Below, piece by piece: positions 1 through 15,300 of a stretch of DNA of 64,000 nucleotides; the first letter of the stretch is position 1, and each line of letters opens with the position of its first letter. Where the stretch lies: the NCBI GenBank assembly GCA_010645155.1, contig CM021312.1, positions 4,121,844-4,185,843 on the forward strand, in the 5' to 3' direction. The position numbers and the translations under genes are program-made. Source of the stretch: Tigriopus japonicus. Its lineage: Eukaryota; Arthropoda; Copepoda; Harpacticoida; Harpacticidae. Under the pieces are notes generated by a model that made no database searches, was not told where the DNA came from, and saw only the letters and a list, made by a program, of their open reading frames with translations.

Positions 1-362
1 TGATATTATAACACAAGTATCATTATTGTGGTATTGAAATTAGGATTAATATCATTACACAATCATTATTGTCAGAAAGAAGTATTTCATGGTACTTCCT
101 TTCCTTTTCGTTGGTGAGCAATACATAACAACTACGTCTTGCAACTAAATTTACAGGCATACAGCAATGGTAATATATTTAGTGGGTAAAAAAGCAAAAT
201 GCTCATAAGCTCAAAAATAGTTCTTCTTCTCGTTGAAGAATGGTACTGAATAAGTTTTGTCCAAGAGCAAGAAAGCCTCTCACAGAAATGATCTCTACTA
301 CTCGTCTTCCGTGTCAAAACACAAAACTGATGTGCGAGAAAGTATTTCCATTATCTTTCCAG
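1..362. other. intron of the GPR158-like gene (left part)
   Basis: This is AT-rich sequence ending in a polypyrimidine tract and AG at 361-362, the acceptor of the first visible exon. I see no coding exon or RNA gene in it. Confidence 0.6.
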
Positions 363-3300
363 ATACGCTTCCCATTCTTGGCTGTCGGATAACTTCATCT
401 CGGACCGACGATTATCTGGCCTTGAAGGTCATCCTTATTCTGGAGCCAGTAATGTTTCCAATTGGTGGACATATCCTTATTTCTCATGTCAAAAGGTCGC
501 CTGGTCAATCTCATTCATTGCTCCCATTGATCCGACCTCTTTGATCAACAAGTAAGATCGTCACTCCGAAGGTTCCACATTCCAGAACACAAAATGGGAT
601 ATGGGCCACGAATATATAGGAGATGGGAACCAAATCATATCAGAACATTAGCATTACATAGCAATGCAGTAATTCCCTAGTAATTCAGTGCTATGTAAAA
701 AAAGAGTAGGGCCGTAAAGTGCGCCATCTAGCGTTCTTGTAGCAAAGGTTTGCCGTTCTAAAAGGTGGTTGGAATTGCAGATAGCAACGCCCATGAATCA
801 GTTTTAGATAAGCTTAGCGCCTTGAATGTCGATAAGGGGTTTTTAGTGGAACTTAAAATGATTTTAGTGCAATCATGGAATGGACCATAACTGAAATTCC
901 GTCTCAGTGTAGGGCCGAAAAAAAGTTGTTACTTTTTTTGGTGAACAAACATGTTTTTTTAATTTGTCATTGCGTTTTTTCAATCGATTTTTATTTTTTT
1001 ATTTTTATTTTAGTTCAAACTTCTATGGACCCGTTCTTTCGCCTAGGCAAGAAAATCCGACCTTTTTTAGTTCAGATTTAGATTCAATAAAAAATATGTT
1101 TTGGGGGGGATGGGGCCAAAGAACACAAAAAAGGTTTTTAACTCGAAAATGCGCACATAAGTCAAAGGTGCGTTGCAATAATATCTCCATATAGGTTTTT
1201 TTTTTGGGGGGGGGGGGTTGAAAAAGTCTTTTTTTTTAATCTAAGCAAAATTTATTTAACCCTTGCTCTACTTCTTAGTCTTTAAAAGAAATTTAGGCAT
1301 CATTTTAGCCATATAGTTCCATTTACATTCCCGCTTTGGTATTAAAGATAATTTGGATTGCTCAATTTGTAGTTTTCATATGTGGAAGTCAATAGAAATC
1401 ATTGAGTTGCCGATCCGTTTAATCCACAAGAAGGAAGGAACAAGATGGCGCTTTCTACGACTATACTCTGTTTTCACAATGCACTAGAAGTACTAACTTC
1501 CACAAGGTCTTTTTTTCGTCTCAGAAACATTAGAACCAAAATGAGTGAAGAAGCACTTGAAACACGTATTTTAGACCCAATGATCTCTGATTTCAGCGCA
1601 AGTGGTTTAATCGTGTTTGATCGACTCTTGTCTGGCTTGGATCTCAATCAATGTGAGATTAACAAGGCTTCCATGGGTCATTCTGGGAATCGGATCGAGG
1701 AACCACAGCTGTTCCATGCTGAAGAAGTTCCCAGGACATCTGGAATGGTGATTAATCACTTCCATGGAACTCATAAATGTCACAGAGACACTAGCACGGT
1801 GAGATAAGACAAATCATAGTCACTTATGTCCCATGGGAGCCGCTTGCACGCATGCATCTGCATTGGAAATGGAACGATTCTTGTTGCACATACAGTACAA
1901 GAAGAAATGTGACACACCTTTGCAAACTTTTTTTGACGTCATACTTGCCTTTCTAACTTCCAAGAGTGACGTCGCCAAAGTCTATGTGGAACTCGCGAGA
2001 GTGTTCCATGGAACCAATCAAGGATTGAGTTACATTTAGGCGCAAGATTACTTGTTGCCAAACGCTTGTTTTTTGCGATTGGTTGGACATTGATCTGAAA
2101 ATAAAGGTCTCACTGGGACACTTGATATTTTGAACAAGAGATAATTTAGCAAGGACCACGGAATTATCTGGACTGGGAGGTATGCAATGAGAGTTCTGAT
2201 TTAAATTCGACCAAAACAATGGCGATCTTCTACAAATGAGACCTTGCTTAGATTTGGTTTGACGACAGATTTCCAATTTTCAGCTCAATTGAATGCTTCA
2301 CTAAAGAGCATAAAATGAACCCTTTTATGGGAAAAATTCCATTAGAAGGCAAGCTCTTTTTTCATTCTGCGTAGTATTATACATTGGACATTGATAGAGC
2401 TTTTTTTAACTTTGATGGTCAATTGAGTCAAAAATTGAAAGAATTAGTCCTGGGTCTCAAGAACGTAATTTATTTATTCTAACTTGATATCATATTTTTA
2501 TAACTAGCCCCCTAGTCCAGAAAAAATCTGAAGTTCTTGGTTTTTGCAACGCGTGCTTTTTTATTCTACAAAAAAGACTCAAAAGATAGCCATGAAGCTG
2601 AAATTCAACGACCGGTTGGCTTGCTCTTATTTTTCGTCGGAAAGCTCAACAAAAGCACAAACATGTGCAAAGTAGTAAAAAGCTCATGAAATATTACACC
2701 CCTTCAATTTTGCACCCTTTTTGTGTTCCTCATTTGAGAAGATAATGCACAAAAAGGGGCATGCTTCTCACTAAAATGTTCTTTTTCAAAATGATTGAAA
2801 GAGGTTGGGATATTGCTTATAAAATGCAGATGAACGTTTTTAATTTAAAAAATCGCAGAGTTTTACTTTCTGTCGATAAAACTGTAATGGGAGTAGTAGT
2901 GACGTCATTAAAGTTAGGAAAGAACATTTAAAAAGGAATGGCAATATAAAAAAGAAAGAACATTTTAGGAATGTCTAATCAGAAGAAGTTCCATCTGAAA
3001 TGTCGGGTCTCAATTTTCAAGTGAACTCCCCAAAGATTGATTAAGTCCCATTTTGAAGGGAGACCTTTCATATCCAATTATAGAACACGTTGGAACTCAC
3101 TCATCAAAAACAGGACTAGATTAAGAGTTGAAGCTCACTACTCCTCATGAATGAAGCAAAGTGTGTCCTTACTTTTTGTTGCCATACAAAGCATCAGCTG
3201 AAAACGGATTGAACATCCTTCTCATTCATTTTAGTGCTCTTTCGATCCGGGTCACGGATGGACCCGTGGTGGTTACTTTTGCCGATGCAAATCTGGCTTC

Positions 3301-6300
3301 TTTGGCACCACAGGAAGCACATCATTCAATGGAAGCTTAGTGGAACGTAAGTCAAGAGGATTGTGCATTGCGCCTCTTTCCAATTTTCTTTTATTCATGT
3401 CAAGAACCACTGAATTCTCTGGACGGTAAGGCTATTAATAATAATTATGATTTTATGTAAAAAGACAATAATTGCGTTCTTTTTCAACGGGACCTTTCTT
3501 GGATTGGATTGATGACATATTTGAATTTTCAGCTCAATTGAATGCAGGAGTCAAAAGTTATACCTACTTAGACTCATCTACCGAAGAGAGCATAGAATGA
3601 ACGAGCTCGCCCTTTTGTTGTAACGCTATTACGACTTTATTCACTTCAGAATCTTTGCCAATGAGCTTTACGAGAGCATAACTCTTGAGTCCAATCTTTC
3701 AATAAGTTGAAAATACACACACATAATCCTCCCAATCCGAGCTAGAAGAGCAAAATTGATCATTTTCTTACTGGAAATCATAATAAGTCTTGTCGTCCAG
3801 AGAAATTCAGAGGCCCTTTTCCCTGTACTACATTTCCTTTCTTCATCCTTGTGTTCACTTTGCAGTGGCTTGGAATGACAAATTGCACGAAGGCTCAGAT
3901 GCTTACGATCTATTATACAGATGCCAGCCTTGTGCAGAAGGCTGCACAACCTGTTTGGATGCCTCGCCTTGTTTGGCCCATTACAATTGGATATTCCGGT
4001 AAGGACACATTGAAAATACTTGCAAGATGGAACACAGAGTATGTTATTTTCGAGTTAGAACATTGCTTTTTGGTAGTTTTGTGATGAAACTCGACAAGGA
4101 CAAGATTTTGCCTAAACCTATGAATTTGGTCAAATTTAAAATCAAGTGGTAATTTTTGAAGGTACTCTAACAACCAGGAAAATGAGGGTTCAAAATCGCT
4201 AAAGTGGAAATGCGCGTCCTTGAAAAGGTTTTGTGTCCACCTGATACTTCAGGAAAACGAGTAATTTCGTAAAAGATACTAAGCTTAAAAATATTCTTTT
4301 TCGATATTTTTTGATGCTTTCGAATAATTCAGGCTTTTCTTGAAGAAATTCAATTTTGAACCAAAAACGGTGAAATTAATTAAATTTTAACATAATTGGA
4401 CTTTTTTATCTTAAATTTATGCTTAAGAAACAAAGCAAATAAAGGGTGGTTGTTCTATACCACCGTCAAACTTGGCCAGTATTTAAAATAAATTCGTAGG
4501 AAAGAACTAAAAAATCATTGATGGCTGAATAAATATTGATGCAAACCAAAGTAACCAGCTGACATTTTTTCACATGTTTGACAAAAAGTGTCACCTCTTC
4601 TAGGCCAAGTTTTAGAAATGACCCGTTCTTTCATGTTATTGATCAGTTTGTGGACACATGAAGAGGGACTAATTTTACAGGAACTTTTACAGGGTTAACC
4701 GTCGGAATTGAGACTCGGTTTTCGCATCATTTTTCACTTGTAATTCTTTCAACTTAAGGTGTTATTACGTTGATACAATACCAGATGCCCTACTGAGGCA
4801 AAAAAGCTCAACTTTCCAAATGGGCATGTTTGGTCGTCACACCAGCCCTGAATCTTCTAACTTTGGCGCCAATGTTGGCACGCACTGCGATCAGTTTGGT
4901 CCTTCATGAATTAAAATTGGACTGAAAGTAGCATCTGCCTTCCTCTCCAGAATAGCATTTATGGAAAAGTTCATATCATTGTGGCCTGGAGATGAATCAG
5001 TATACAGTATATTTATCGTTGTTCTTAGAAATTAGAAAAGACATCTCCACAATAACTCTGGACAAGCTGTTTGGAATGAGAAGGAGCCCTATTTTTTTGG
5101 AAAAGTAGGGGTATTCAGAGGCCATTTTTTGCAAATTGAAAGTTGGCTTTCAAAATATGCTGTTAGCAAAAATATATTGACAATAGAATTCATGAACCGT
5201 TTTGTGCTAACTCAGAAGGTGAAACGAGTAGAGATAGTAGCTCAGAAAAGGCAGGCAACATTTTGGTCTCAATTTAGAAAGGACACCCTGTAGAAAAGAA
5301 AAAGAGTCTGTTGTTAACCGTGCTAATTCGATTATTCAAACCGCAAACGACTTTGTCATCTCGTTTTGTCACAATGCACCTTCACATTTTTGGTAAATGA
5401 AATTCAAAACAACTTTGAATTTTGTCTTGTCGTTGTAGAAAAATGAGAGATTATTACAAGAAAACAATTGTTTCGTTGAATTTTCATTACAGTAACAGGA
5501 CCCTAAGTGGCATGATATGATTTATCCTTTTTTGAGCCGTCTTGCAATAGGTTATAAAAACGGTAATTCTTACAAATTTGGTCTCAAAGATCAAAAAGAC
5601 CTCTGTTTGGGTTTCCTCTTGAAACCGTTCTGATCTTTTTTCTGTCCACCTTTCCATGAGAAAAATGCGATAAGTGGAGCATTTCAAAATGAGAATTCTT
5701 CCCATCCGTTTCAAAAGCGAGCAAGACTCGCTTTTGAATTTAAAATTGCATGGCCTTTTCAGATGGGCTCTCCTTGTCATCTCCATTCTGTGTGTCTTTC
5801 TCAGCCTCATTTTCATTCCCCTTGTGTTCAAATTTCGGAAATACAAAGTAAGTCTGTGGAACGAATAAATCATCAGCCATTCATTCATTCTCCTTCTGAA
5901 TATTATTCTTCTTGGCTTTATTTTTTTTCTTAACGACTAGGTCTTCAAACTGGCCAGTCCCATGTTCCTCTGCATCACCCTGGTCGGTTGTGCAATCATG
6001 TACTTGGAGGTCAGTTGCTGTCGTTGTTGTCCGCTAATGAGCTTGGAACATGGTGCATTTAGGCTAACCAGAAACCCTTTTGTGTTCCAGATGGTGGCGA
6101 TCTTTCCCTACTTGAACATGCCTAGCTGCATCGCAACCAAATGGACCAGGAACATGGGGTTCCTCGTCACCTACAGCGCACTTCTCATGAAAACGTGGAG
6201 GTAAGCAGTGATCCAAAATGGGACCACCCCTTGGGCCGTCACAAAGTGGAGGGCAAAATTAAACGAATTTTGTACATTGCAAGTTGTGTGTTGAATTGGG

Positions 6301-9300
6301 TTCTCATGTTGCACATTTAAAAGGTTTCCTTTGTACCGCATAGAGCAATTCAATCGGAGCTTAAGAATCCGTCACTAGATGGAGGCAAAACAGGAACGAA
6401 ATCTCTTGAGTTGGAGCAGAACTTGTTTTGAAATTAGATCTCAAGATTGATTTCTCTTCACATTTCGAGTCTTTTTGAGTTTAACTACAATTATTTTGTT
6501 TTCAAAAATCAACAAGTCATGCTGGGTAATCATCTGGGCCACCAGATAGTCGTAAATTACATTTTACAATGTGCTTAACAAAATTTTCATTTTTTGTCAA
6601 AAATTACAAAAATGGGGAAAATTTTTACAAAAGAAGTGGGAAAATTGCTTGATCTGTTGAAATTTTTCCATTGCTCTGACAATGTGTTGTTCATGGCAAG
6701 ATGCATCGATCTGTGTGAAAGCCATCTAGCGGAAAAAAATGACAGGGTTGTGTAAGTTGCGCCCTAGAGGGCGCTTTGAAAGCTCGAAACGTTATTGAAG
6801 TATACATATTAGACATATTTGTCTAAATTGGTAAAATGGGGAATGCTGAAGGTTGCTTTAAATGATTTTGACATTGGTTGTGCTGAGTTGCCCTGGCCAT
6901 TTTGGTAAATACAAGTTTTTCCCATATAAGCGTCCATTTGATGATTCTAGGACCTTGGAAGCGATTGATATTCACGCAAAGATGCCTAGGCTGGATTTGG
7001 GTCAATAATACACAAAAAAAATTTGCTAGAAAATGAAATATATCAAATTATCAAATCATATATTATCAAAAAGAAACATTAAAAACTATTTCATTCCTCT
7101 GTATGGACAACATATTGAAATATTATTTGATTCTTTGGAATCCACTGAACAAATCAGCATTTTTGAATTTTTGTTTGAATCAATGTTAAGTCCTCTCTTG
7201 GCAATAACATAAGGCTCGCTTAATTGCTTTTAACTCAATCACCCTAAAAATAAATTTTGCGAATTATTGACCCAAATCGAGCCGGACATTTTTATGTGAA
7301 ATATCGATCGTCTCCAGGGACCTAGAATTATCAAATAAACGCTTAAATGGGAAAAAACTTGGATTCGCCAAAATGGGCTGGGCAATTAAGCACAGCCAAC
7401 GGCCCTTTTCTACCGCTAGCGGTAAGATTTAAAGCGCTCACTTAAAACAACCTTTGTCATGTCCCATTAGCATTTCCCGTCTTTGCCTGCAGCAAAATGG
7501 TTATGCATTGCCTCATTTTGTTTTCTAAAGATTTTGCCACAAGATTTAGAATCAAAAGGTTTTGGGCAAACCTTTTTTTCTAGCAAAGTGAGACCAACTT
7601 TATATTTCTCTTTATTTTAATGAGGTTTGAACTTATTTGCACTTTGCTGCACCTTTTTGTACACTTCATACATTTTGACAGTTATCTAATCAAAGTACTT
7701 CAGTTCCAGGATTACTCTAGGAATTGTCCATAAATTTCTGATGTACTCCTTTTGTTCTAGAAAAAGGAAAATTATCCTCAAAACGAGTTTTTATGCTTCA
7801 AAAATGTGTCCATTGATTATAATATTCAAACTCGTGGGCATTATTCGCTAATTTTTTGTTTCAATTTTGTTTTCAAAAGAAAGTCAAAAGACAAAAAAAA
7901 CACTTTTATTTTCAAAAATCCATTCCTTAGTGGTAACTTTAACCGTGAAAAGAAGTACACCCAGACCTTTTGGCACTTCAAGATATTTGAATAAAAAGAA
8001 ACCAAGGTCAAAACTACTTTTATCACTCATCAACTTAATCTTCTAAGCTTTTTTCAATGCTATTTTCTACATGTTTTCGCTACCTTAGATATTTCCGTAA
8101 GACAAAATTGAATGTGAAAACAATTCCTGAAGCTTCCAATCTATCTCGTTTTTAAGGGAACTTAGTCACATTTTAGCCTTTCTTTCTTGAAGAACCGACT
8201 TGATTCAGTTCCATTTCCATCAGGTATAGAACGCAATGTCCTTCTTTATATTCCAGGGTCAGCTTAACGTACCGCGTGAAATCGGCTCACAAGCTCAAAC
8301 TCACGGATAACCAATTACTTCAATGGTTCTTCCCCATCCTATTGGTTATGGTCATTTATCTTTGCTCGTGGACCTTCAGTGATCCACCTCAGGTAAGCTA
8401 GGAATGAACCCAGAGTGTATGTTGGGCAGAAATTGCCCTCATAAAGAAGTTAAACGGGGACACTAACTTGGCGATACATTTGCTCATTTTGGGGAGATCA
8501 GATGTACTTTTGTGGTCGGATGAACGTACAGTCAACAAAAAATGGATATAAGAACATTCTGACGCTAATGGACAAATAGGCCGCATGTTAACGCACCTAA
8601 TTCAAAAGCAAGAGTATACCAAAATCAAGTCAGATTAACCAACCTCGAGTATATACTTGTGGCAACTCCTATGTTTGAAACGCAGCAGGTGGGGAGAGTA
8701 TATACTCTACGAATTTTCTATACTCTCGCTTTTGAATTAAGTGCGTTAACATGCGGGGTAAAAATGTATGTTAAGTAAATAGTATAAATGTAGTCTCTTG
8801 CTATGGCTCCTAATATAAAAAAATAATGTTGCTACTGACAAGCAATATTTCTTATATCCACCGTTGTGGAAGCTTATTGAGATAAAGTAGAAATAACGAT
8901 GCTCGAGTAGTCTCAGTACATAAGTTGCGTTTTTGTTCAGGGTCCTCAAAGTTGGATCCAAAATACTTGAAAAAAGAATAACTTTTGGAACAAAAACATT
9001 GGTGCTCTGACCTGCACGAATATCAGGACCATATGCATCGCGTTTATTAGGTATAAATATTTAGGTAACCTTTAGGTTGTCTTATTCAAAACAAGAAACT
9101 AAATCCTGCAGGACCCTCAAAAACGTATTTCATTTTTTTGAAATTAGGAAATGAAGCATGTCTAGTAAAATTGAAATGTATCTAAAGAGCTTTTCAAGAT
9201 TTTGATCAAATAAAGGAGAGTGCAATATACCCATGTGAACTTAAATAAATAGGAAATTCGTGTTACGTAGTCAATTGTACTCTGGGAATAGTTTCAGTTA

Positions 9301-12300
9301 TTGGATAGGAATAATATAGATTTCCTTTTTTCATTCTCTCAAATTGTGTGTACTTTCTTACTAATTAAATCTTCTAACTGTAGTCATTTAGAAAACCAAA
9401 ACACATTCGAAACTTCATCTGCTGAAAAGAATTCTCCGAAAAGTTTGCGACCTTAATTAAGTTTTAAGTCAAACCACTTCATTCTTTTAAAGAAAATCTT
9501 CAAGACATTGCTAAAGAATCATCATTTTATGAAACCGCACAGAAACATTTTTTACGAGCAGACATCTTAAACACTCTAAATCAATTTTCTTCTCAAGACG
9601 AAAGATGGAGGAAAGTTTGAAAGTGTTCCCTAATTCCACTTTATTCAAGGCCCAAACTGCGCAATATTGTATTTACATCATTCGTGGCCAGAAAACGTTT
9701 TCTTTGGTCCTTGACTCATTTCCAATATTGGCTCAGTTAATTCACTTGAAATGGGAGAGTGAAAAGGAAAAATCAAGAATTATTTTGCTTAACACGAGTG
9801 AACTTGGTAAAATTCAGGCTGTGAAACAAATTGGCCATCAAAATAACTAATAGAAAGATACTACGTTCAAGTTTCATCATTTCAGGCTGTGTTTATCGAA
9901 GACTCCCAAGGGCTCAAGTTCAAGCAATGTCACTTTGGTTGGTGGGATGGAATTCTTTCCACAGGTAAAACAAAAAAAATATTAATTCAAATTCAAACGG
10001 TAATACGATAACCACTCAGACAATAGAAAGAATAAAAAAATATTGATTGGGACGTCAGCAAGATATTGTGAAAGTACATTTTCAAATTGAACTTTAGAAT
10101 GAACCCAGATATACTGAATTGTTTGGAGTGGGAGGCTAGTAATGTGAATTATATTTTTCTTTAGAATTAAATGAATGGCTTTCTTCTTTAAATGAATAAT
10201 CGAAACAAAGTATAATTGCTTATAGCAAGTAGACTACGTGTTTCAATTTTTGGCTTAATCGAATGAAGGAGTGAAAAGTTATGCCTTTTCAAAGTTATGT
10301 GCTGAAGACAGCAGAAATTGAATGAGCTTGCCCCTTTGAGGTTTGTAAATCAATTACAAAATGAGGTAATTCTCATCCATTCTCAGTGAGATTTCCACTG
10401 ACCTTTAACAGAGCGAAGCTTTTGACTTTGATGTTCGATTAAGCTGATTTTTTTTCATTTGCCGAAGAACGTACACGTAATTTTTAATGCTCATCGCTAA
10501 TCTCCCTCTCCAGGAAATTCAGAGCTTCTTATATGGCACTATTAACCTTTCAAGATGCGACAAAAAGCTAATATGATAAGTGATTGATCCAATGAAGCTT
10601 TAATTTTCTAATGGTCCCCAAGTTTCACTTTTATAAATGTTCAGTGCATTACAACTGAAATGAAAAAGATTTGCTTCAAAGGTCAACTCAATAGGTCATA
10701 TGTTTTGTGTTTGGAATTGCATGCTTCAAGCATACTTCATAACTTGAATTATATCCCTTTTGGGTCTTTTCGGAGGGATCACGCTTCTGAAATGACGCCA
10801 TATAAATGTCAACTTCTCCGTAGTAAAGCTTTAACCAATAATTACTTAAATTATGCCCTAACAGGTTAAGAATATACTTGAAGTAAATTAATGGAAGCAT
10901 GATTGTTGTGTGCCTTGGTGCAGATAAAACACACGATCTAATACATCTCCACTCACGATCAATTCCGAAAGGGGTTAGGTGTTAAACACTTTGACCTCTA
11001 AACTCCATAAAAGTCAATTTTCATGTTTTTCCAAAAACCTTTCGCATGAATAACTACCTTTTTTCCATCCGTTAAATCCTATCAATAATCCGTGCTTTGT
11101 TTAGTAAGACTGAGTTGCATCAACTGCAATCACTTGTGCTCCCCTCTCAGTACATTCAGAAGAACCTCATTTTTAAGCACCAATTACCCATATTCATCTC
11201 CATTTCCCTGACTACGTAACTGATCCTCGTCATTGGAAGGAAATGTACAACAAGTAATTGGCCTAATCCTGTCCATTCCATTCCATTTCCAGGTGAATTG
11301 GTCTTCCTGTTATGGGGAGTGCGGGTGTGCGTGAGTGTCAGGAAGGCTCGGACTCATTTTGGAGAGGCCAAGCTAATCCGATGGTCAATTTATAACATAG
11401 CCACCGTCAATTTGGTGATGGTATCCATCCAGTATGTTAGAGGAACAGATTCTTTAGAGGACACTCTAATATGAGGAACTTTTCTTTCAGTGTACTTTTG
11501 TTTCCTCACGCTGGACCGGATATGAAATACTTCTTAGGATTCTTGCGCACTCAGATGAGCACAACGACGACCATTATTTTGGTTCTCGGAACCAAGGTAA
11601 GCACTACAAAAAATAAGGGGAAATGGCAGAGCCCTGAAATAAAAGGGTACACTCATGGACAACGCTTTTTAGTTTGTTTGGCTTTTAGATTCCATAAAGG
11701 CTCATCACAGCTCAGTGAGGACTATTTAAATCTAGTTCTTATTGGCCATTATAGAATTCTTCATTGTTATCTTAACTGCGACCTGTCGAGGTTGTAAGGA
11801 TTTAAATCTGAAAAATATGATTCGATTCAATCTTACCTAATCTAGTTGAACAATTCGCAACTAACCATATTTGAATCCAAAAATTTAGTTACTTCAACTA
11901 TTATAAAAGTATAACTTCAATCACAAAGAATGACGTAACCTGAAAGAATTGGGGGTTAGACAAAAATGAAGATAATGGAATTCACAAGTCAAATAACTAG
12001 ATGGCGTTTTATAGGATTGTACTCTTTTCTTCATTGGGCTCTGGAGGAAAGACTACCTACTATGAATCAATGAGCATCTGTTATTGATGGTTCAACTAAA
12101 ATTAGGATTCAAGGAAAGCATATTTCAACTTTAAATCAAAATTTCCTTGATAACAAGGGTTGTACAGATCTTCCAACAGTAATTTGTTGGTAAACCAAAT
12201 TTGGTATAAATGTTTATTGAATAAATTGTATTTATGATTTATTTGTTTGCAGGGAATTCGCATTCCTTGTAGTGGTAGTGGAAAATCCGCAACCAACCAA

Positions 12301-15300
12301 AAATATGAAAATAAAATAAGAATTGTATCCAAAGCTTCAGTAAATTCATGTCACTTAAAAAATAAAAACTTGGTAAACAAAGCGCTACACATTATTAGTG
12401 TGAAATTAGATGATGATAGATAATTACATGGACACAAAAAGCAGTTTCTCAGGATGAATTTGTCAGAAAGGAGTGTAATGCTTTTTGGTCAATGACTCAT
12501 CATCAGGGCCCAAAAAAGTATTTTTTGTTGTGCAGTAGAAATCCAATACGTTTTACGGCGTAGTGTTAGCTGCTGGTTGCCGATCGTGCTCGTGAGCTGA
12601 TCTTACTCCTTGAAACGTCTGGAATTCAATGTATGCAAAAATCATAAATCTAAACCTTCTACATTTAACAACCAAAAGGGATTGTTCGGAAGAAACATAT
12701 TTGAATCACGCAACCAAGCCAACATCCTCTTTTTCCTCAAACTTTCTCTGGAAAATTTTAAACAATTTTACCTATGAAACATAAATGATAAGTAGGGACA
12801 GGAACTTAACTTAACTTTTTTTCGTCTTTGTTCGTCTTTTTTACCCTTATTCTTCGCGACAAATTTATTCGTCTAATTTGGATTTTATTCGTCTTTCTTC
12901 GTCTAATCCGGCAATTTCACTCAACTTTTTTCTTCTTATTAGTCAAAAATTGAAACTTTTCTTAGATTTGAAGCTTTTTTCTCAAATTTGGAATCAAATA
13001 GACACTTTTAAAAAAGTTCAACGCCAAAACTTGGGCAACAAAATATGATCCACACTTACATTTTAACTTGTAGAGTTTCCTGACACAAAGAAAGAAAATT
13101 GGAGTGAAAAGGATATCTGACTATTCGAAGAATTAATGTCAGCAAATCTGCTTCTAAATATTGCTCTATTGAAAACGTTGAAATAAGGGCGGTTTTGAGC
13201 TCTTGGTATTTTTCAATTTATGTGTTCCACTGACCATTTCTTGCTTATTTGGCACTTTTCCGTTTGTTAACTTTGTAGATTTTGCCGTTTTGCACAAGGG
13301 TGCAGCTGTTTCCCCTAAATTGGGCCACACATTTTGTCTACTTTATGGGCAGCAGTTTTAATCCTCTTTACATGCAATTCATTAGTCTTTTTTCCCGTGT
13401 AAGTTAGTTTTTTTCGTCTTTTTTTGTCTAATCGGGCAATTTTATTCGTCTTTATTCGTCTAATCGGGTAATTTTATTCGTCTTTATTCGTCTAATCAGG
13501 TAATTTTATTCGTCTTTATTCGTCTAATTTGACAGTTTTATTCGTCTTAACTTCCTGTCTCTAATGAAAAGCCTTGACTATTTATTATTTCTAATATTTT
13601 GTTCGTTCAAAGTGGCACAATCTCTTTTGATTGCAGTTTTGGCGAGTATTCAAGGGGACTGCTAATGATCTGGATGACCAACTCAGAGCCAAAGGCAATT
13701 CCGCCTGTATGTTCAGTATCCCCGTGGAAGATCAACACGATGAGCCCAAGGATTTAAGTTCTGAGAATGAGGAATTGAAAGAGGAGATCCAGAAATTGGC
13801 CTCACAGATCCAGTATCTAAGAATTGTGGGCATGCTGACGGCCAATTTCCATATCAAGAACAAGAAAGAAGGCTATTTCTCTGAAGAAAATGCAGTCAAA
13901 TTATTCCAGCAGAACCTGGAAACTTGCCTTCAGGTATGAGATAAAAGCATATTTGGTTTGAGATGAGACCAAGCAAACATCCCATTGCAGCAGAATGGTG
14001 CATTTGCGACCAAGAGAAAACTAAAAGAGAGCGTCAAATTTTAATGTGATATTCGTTTATTGTTTTGAATCAACATGTTAGGAGAAAGGTTAGGCAAATT
14101 AGTTCAAATAGAATCAATAGACAAAACTTAAAAAAATACCTTTTTTGACCTGTTGTGTTTTGCGTTGCTCAAACATTGTTTTTGAAAATCCCCATTTTCT
14201 GTTCACTGAAAAGATTGCCAAAAAAATCTCTAATAGATCACATCACAACGATATTCGTAACTGAATTTTTATCACGGTTTTTAAACTTGCTTTTCCTAAA
14301 ATTTGCTTATTTGGGTCTGTTTTGAAAAAACCAACAATGATCCCCAGCAAAAAAACATGTCTTGTCCTGCTTAAGATATGATTTTTTTAACTTGAATTTA
14401 CCTTGAATGTATGATTCAGAACCAACCGTGAAAAGTAGAGCGTAAAACAAGAGTTTTCGACTAAAACTTTTTCAGACTTAATCTTTGCTTTTAAGTACAG
14501 GACACTGTATATACTTGAGAGCTCTAGACCAAGAAGCACTGAATTTCTGGTGTGGGAGGCTAACCATGAGAATTATGATTTCCAGTAAGATTAATTCAAT
14601 TGCTTCCTTCTGCAATCGAGACCTGGCTTGCATTCAGTGGATTACGTATTTCAAATTTCAGCTCAAGCAAATGCCGGAGTGAAAAGTTATGCCTTCTCAA
14701 ACTTATGTACTGAAGAGAGCATAGAATGAATTAACTTGCCCTTCTGTGGTAAAGCAATTACCAGAAAAGGGCTAGTTCATTCATTCTCAGTAGGATTTGC
14801 AATGAACTTTGAAACAGCATAACTTTTGACTCTTACGTTCGACTGAGTTGAAAATTGAAATATTTATTCTAGTCAACATGGGCAAGGTCTCATTTGCAGA
14901 CGAACGTTATTGAACTGTTCCTAGTGGAAAACATAATTCTTTTCGTTAGCCTCCCAGTCCAGAGAAATTTAGTGGTTCTTGTCCAGACTAAATAAGCTTT
15001 TTGGAGGAGTGGGGTCAAAGCTGTATTTAGACCTTCCACATATACGTATTTTTGAAAATTTGCATTGACTTGATAAACATCGCCAAGAAAAATTCTAGGT
15101 GAAAGAGCGCAGAGAATTTCGATAAAAAAGTTGATAGCAACTCTTAAAGATCGAATTAATAGAGACTAATTAGAACAAAAGATTCTAATAAATAATATTT
15201 ACGCAAACCCAAATGTGTCAAAATAAATATTTTGGAAGAAAAAAGTGATTGCAGTAGTATGATTGCAGATTTGGGGCATATAAAGCTTAGTGCCCCCAAA

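Noticed and set aside
1445..1600. ATG-initiated frame leading into the LDLNQC exon
   Set aside because: The true exon begins at the AG at 1595-1596, and its phase matches the donor at 551; the upstream part is intron.
9605..9850. 81-residue open frame
   Set aside because: It lies in an intron of the GPR158-like gene just upstream of a proven exon, with no supporting features.
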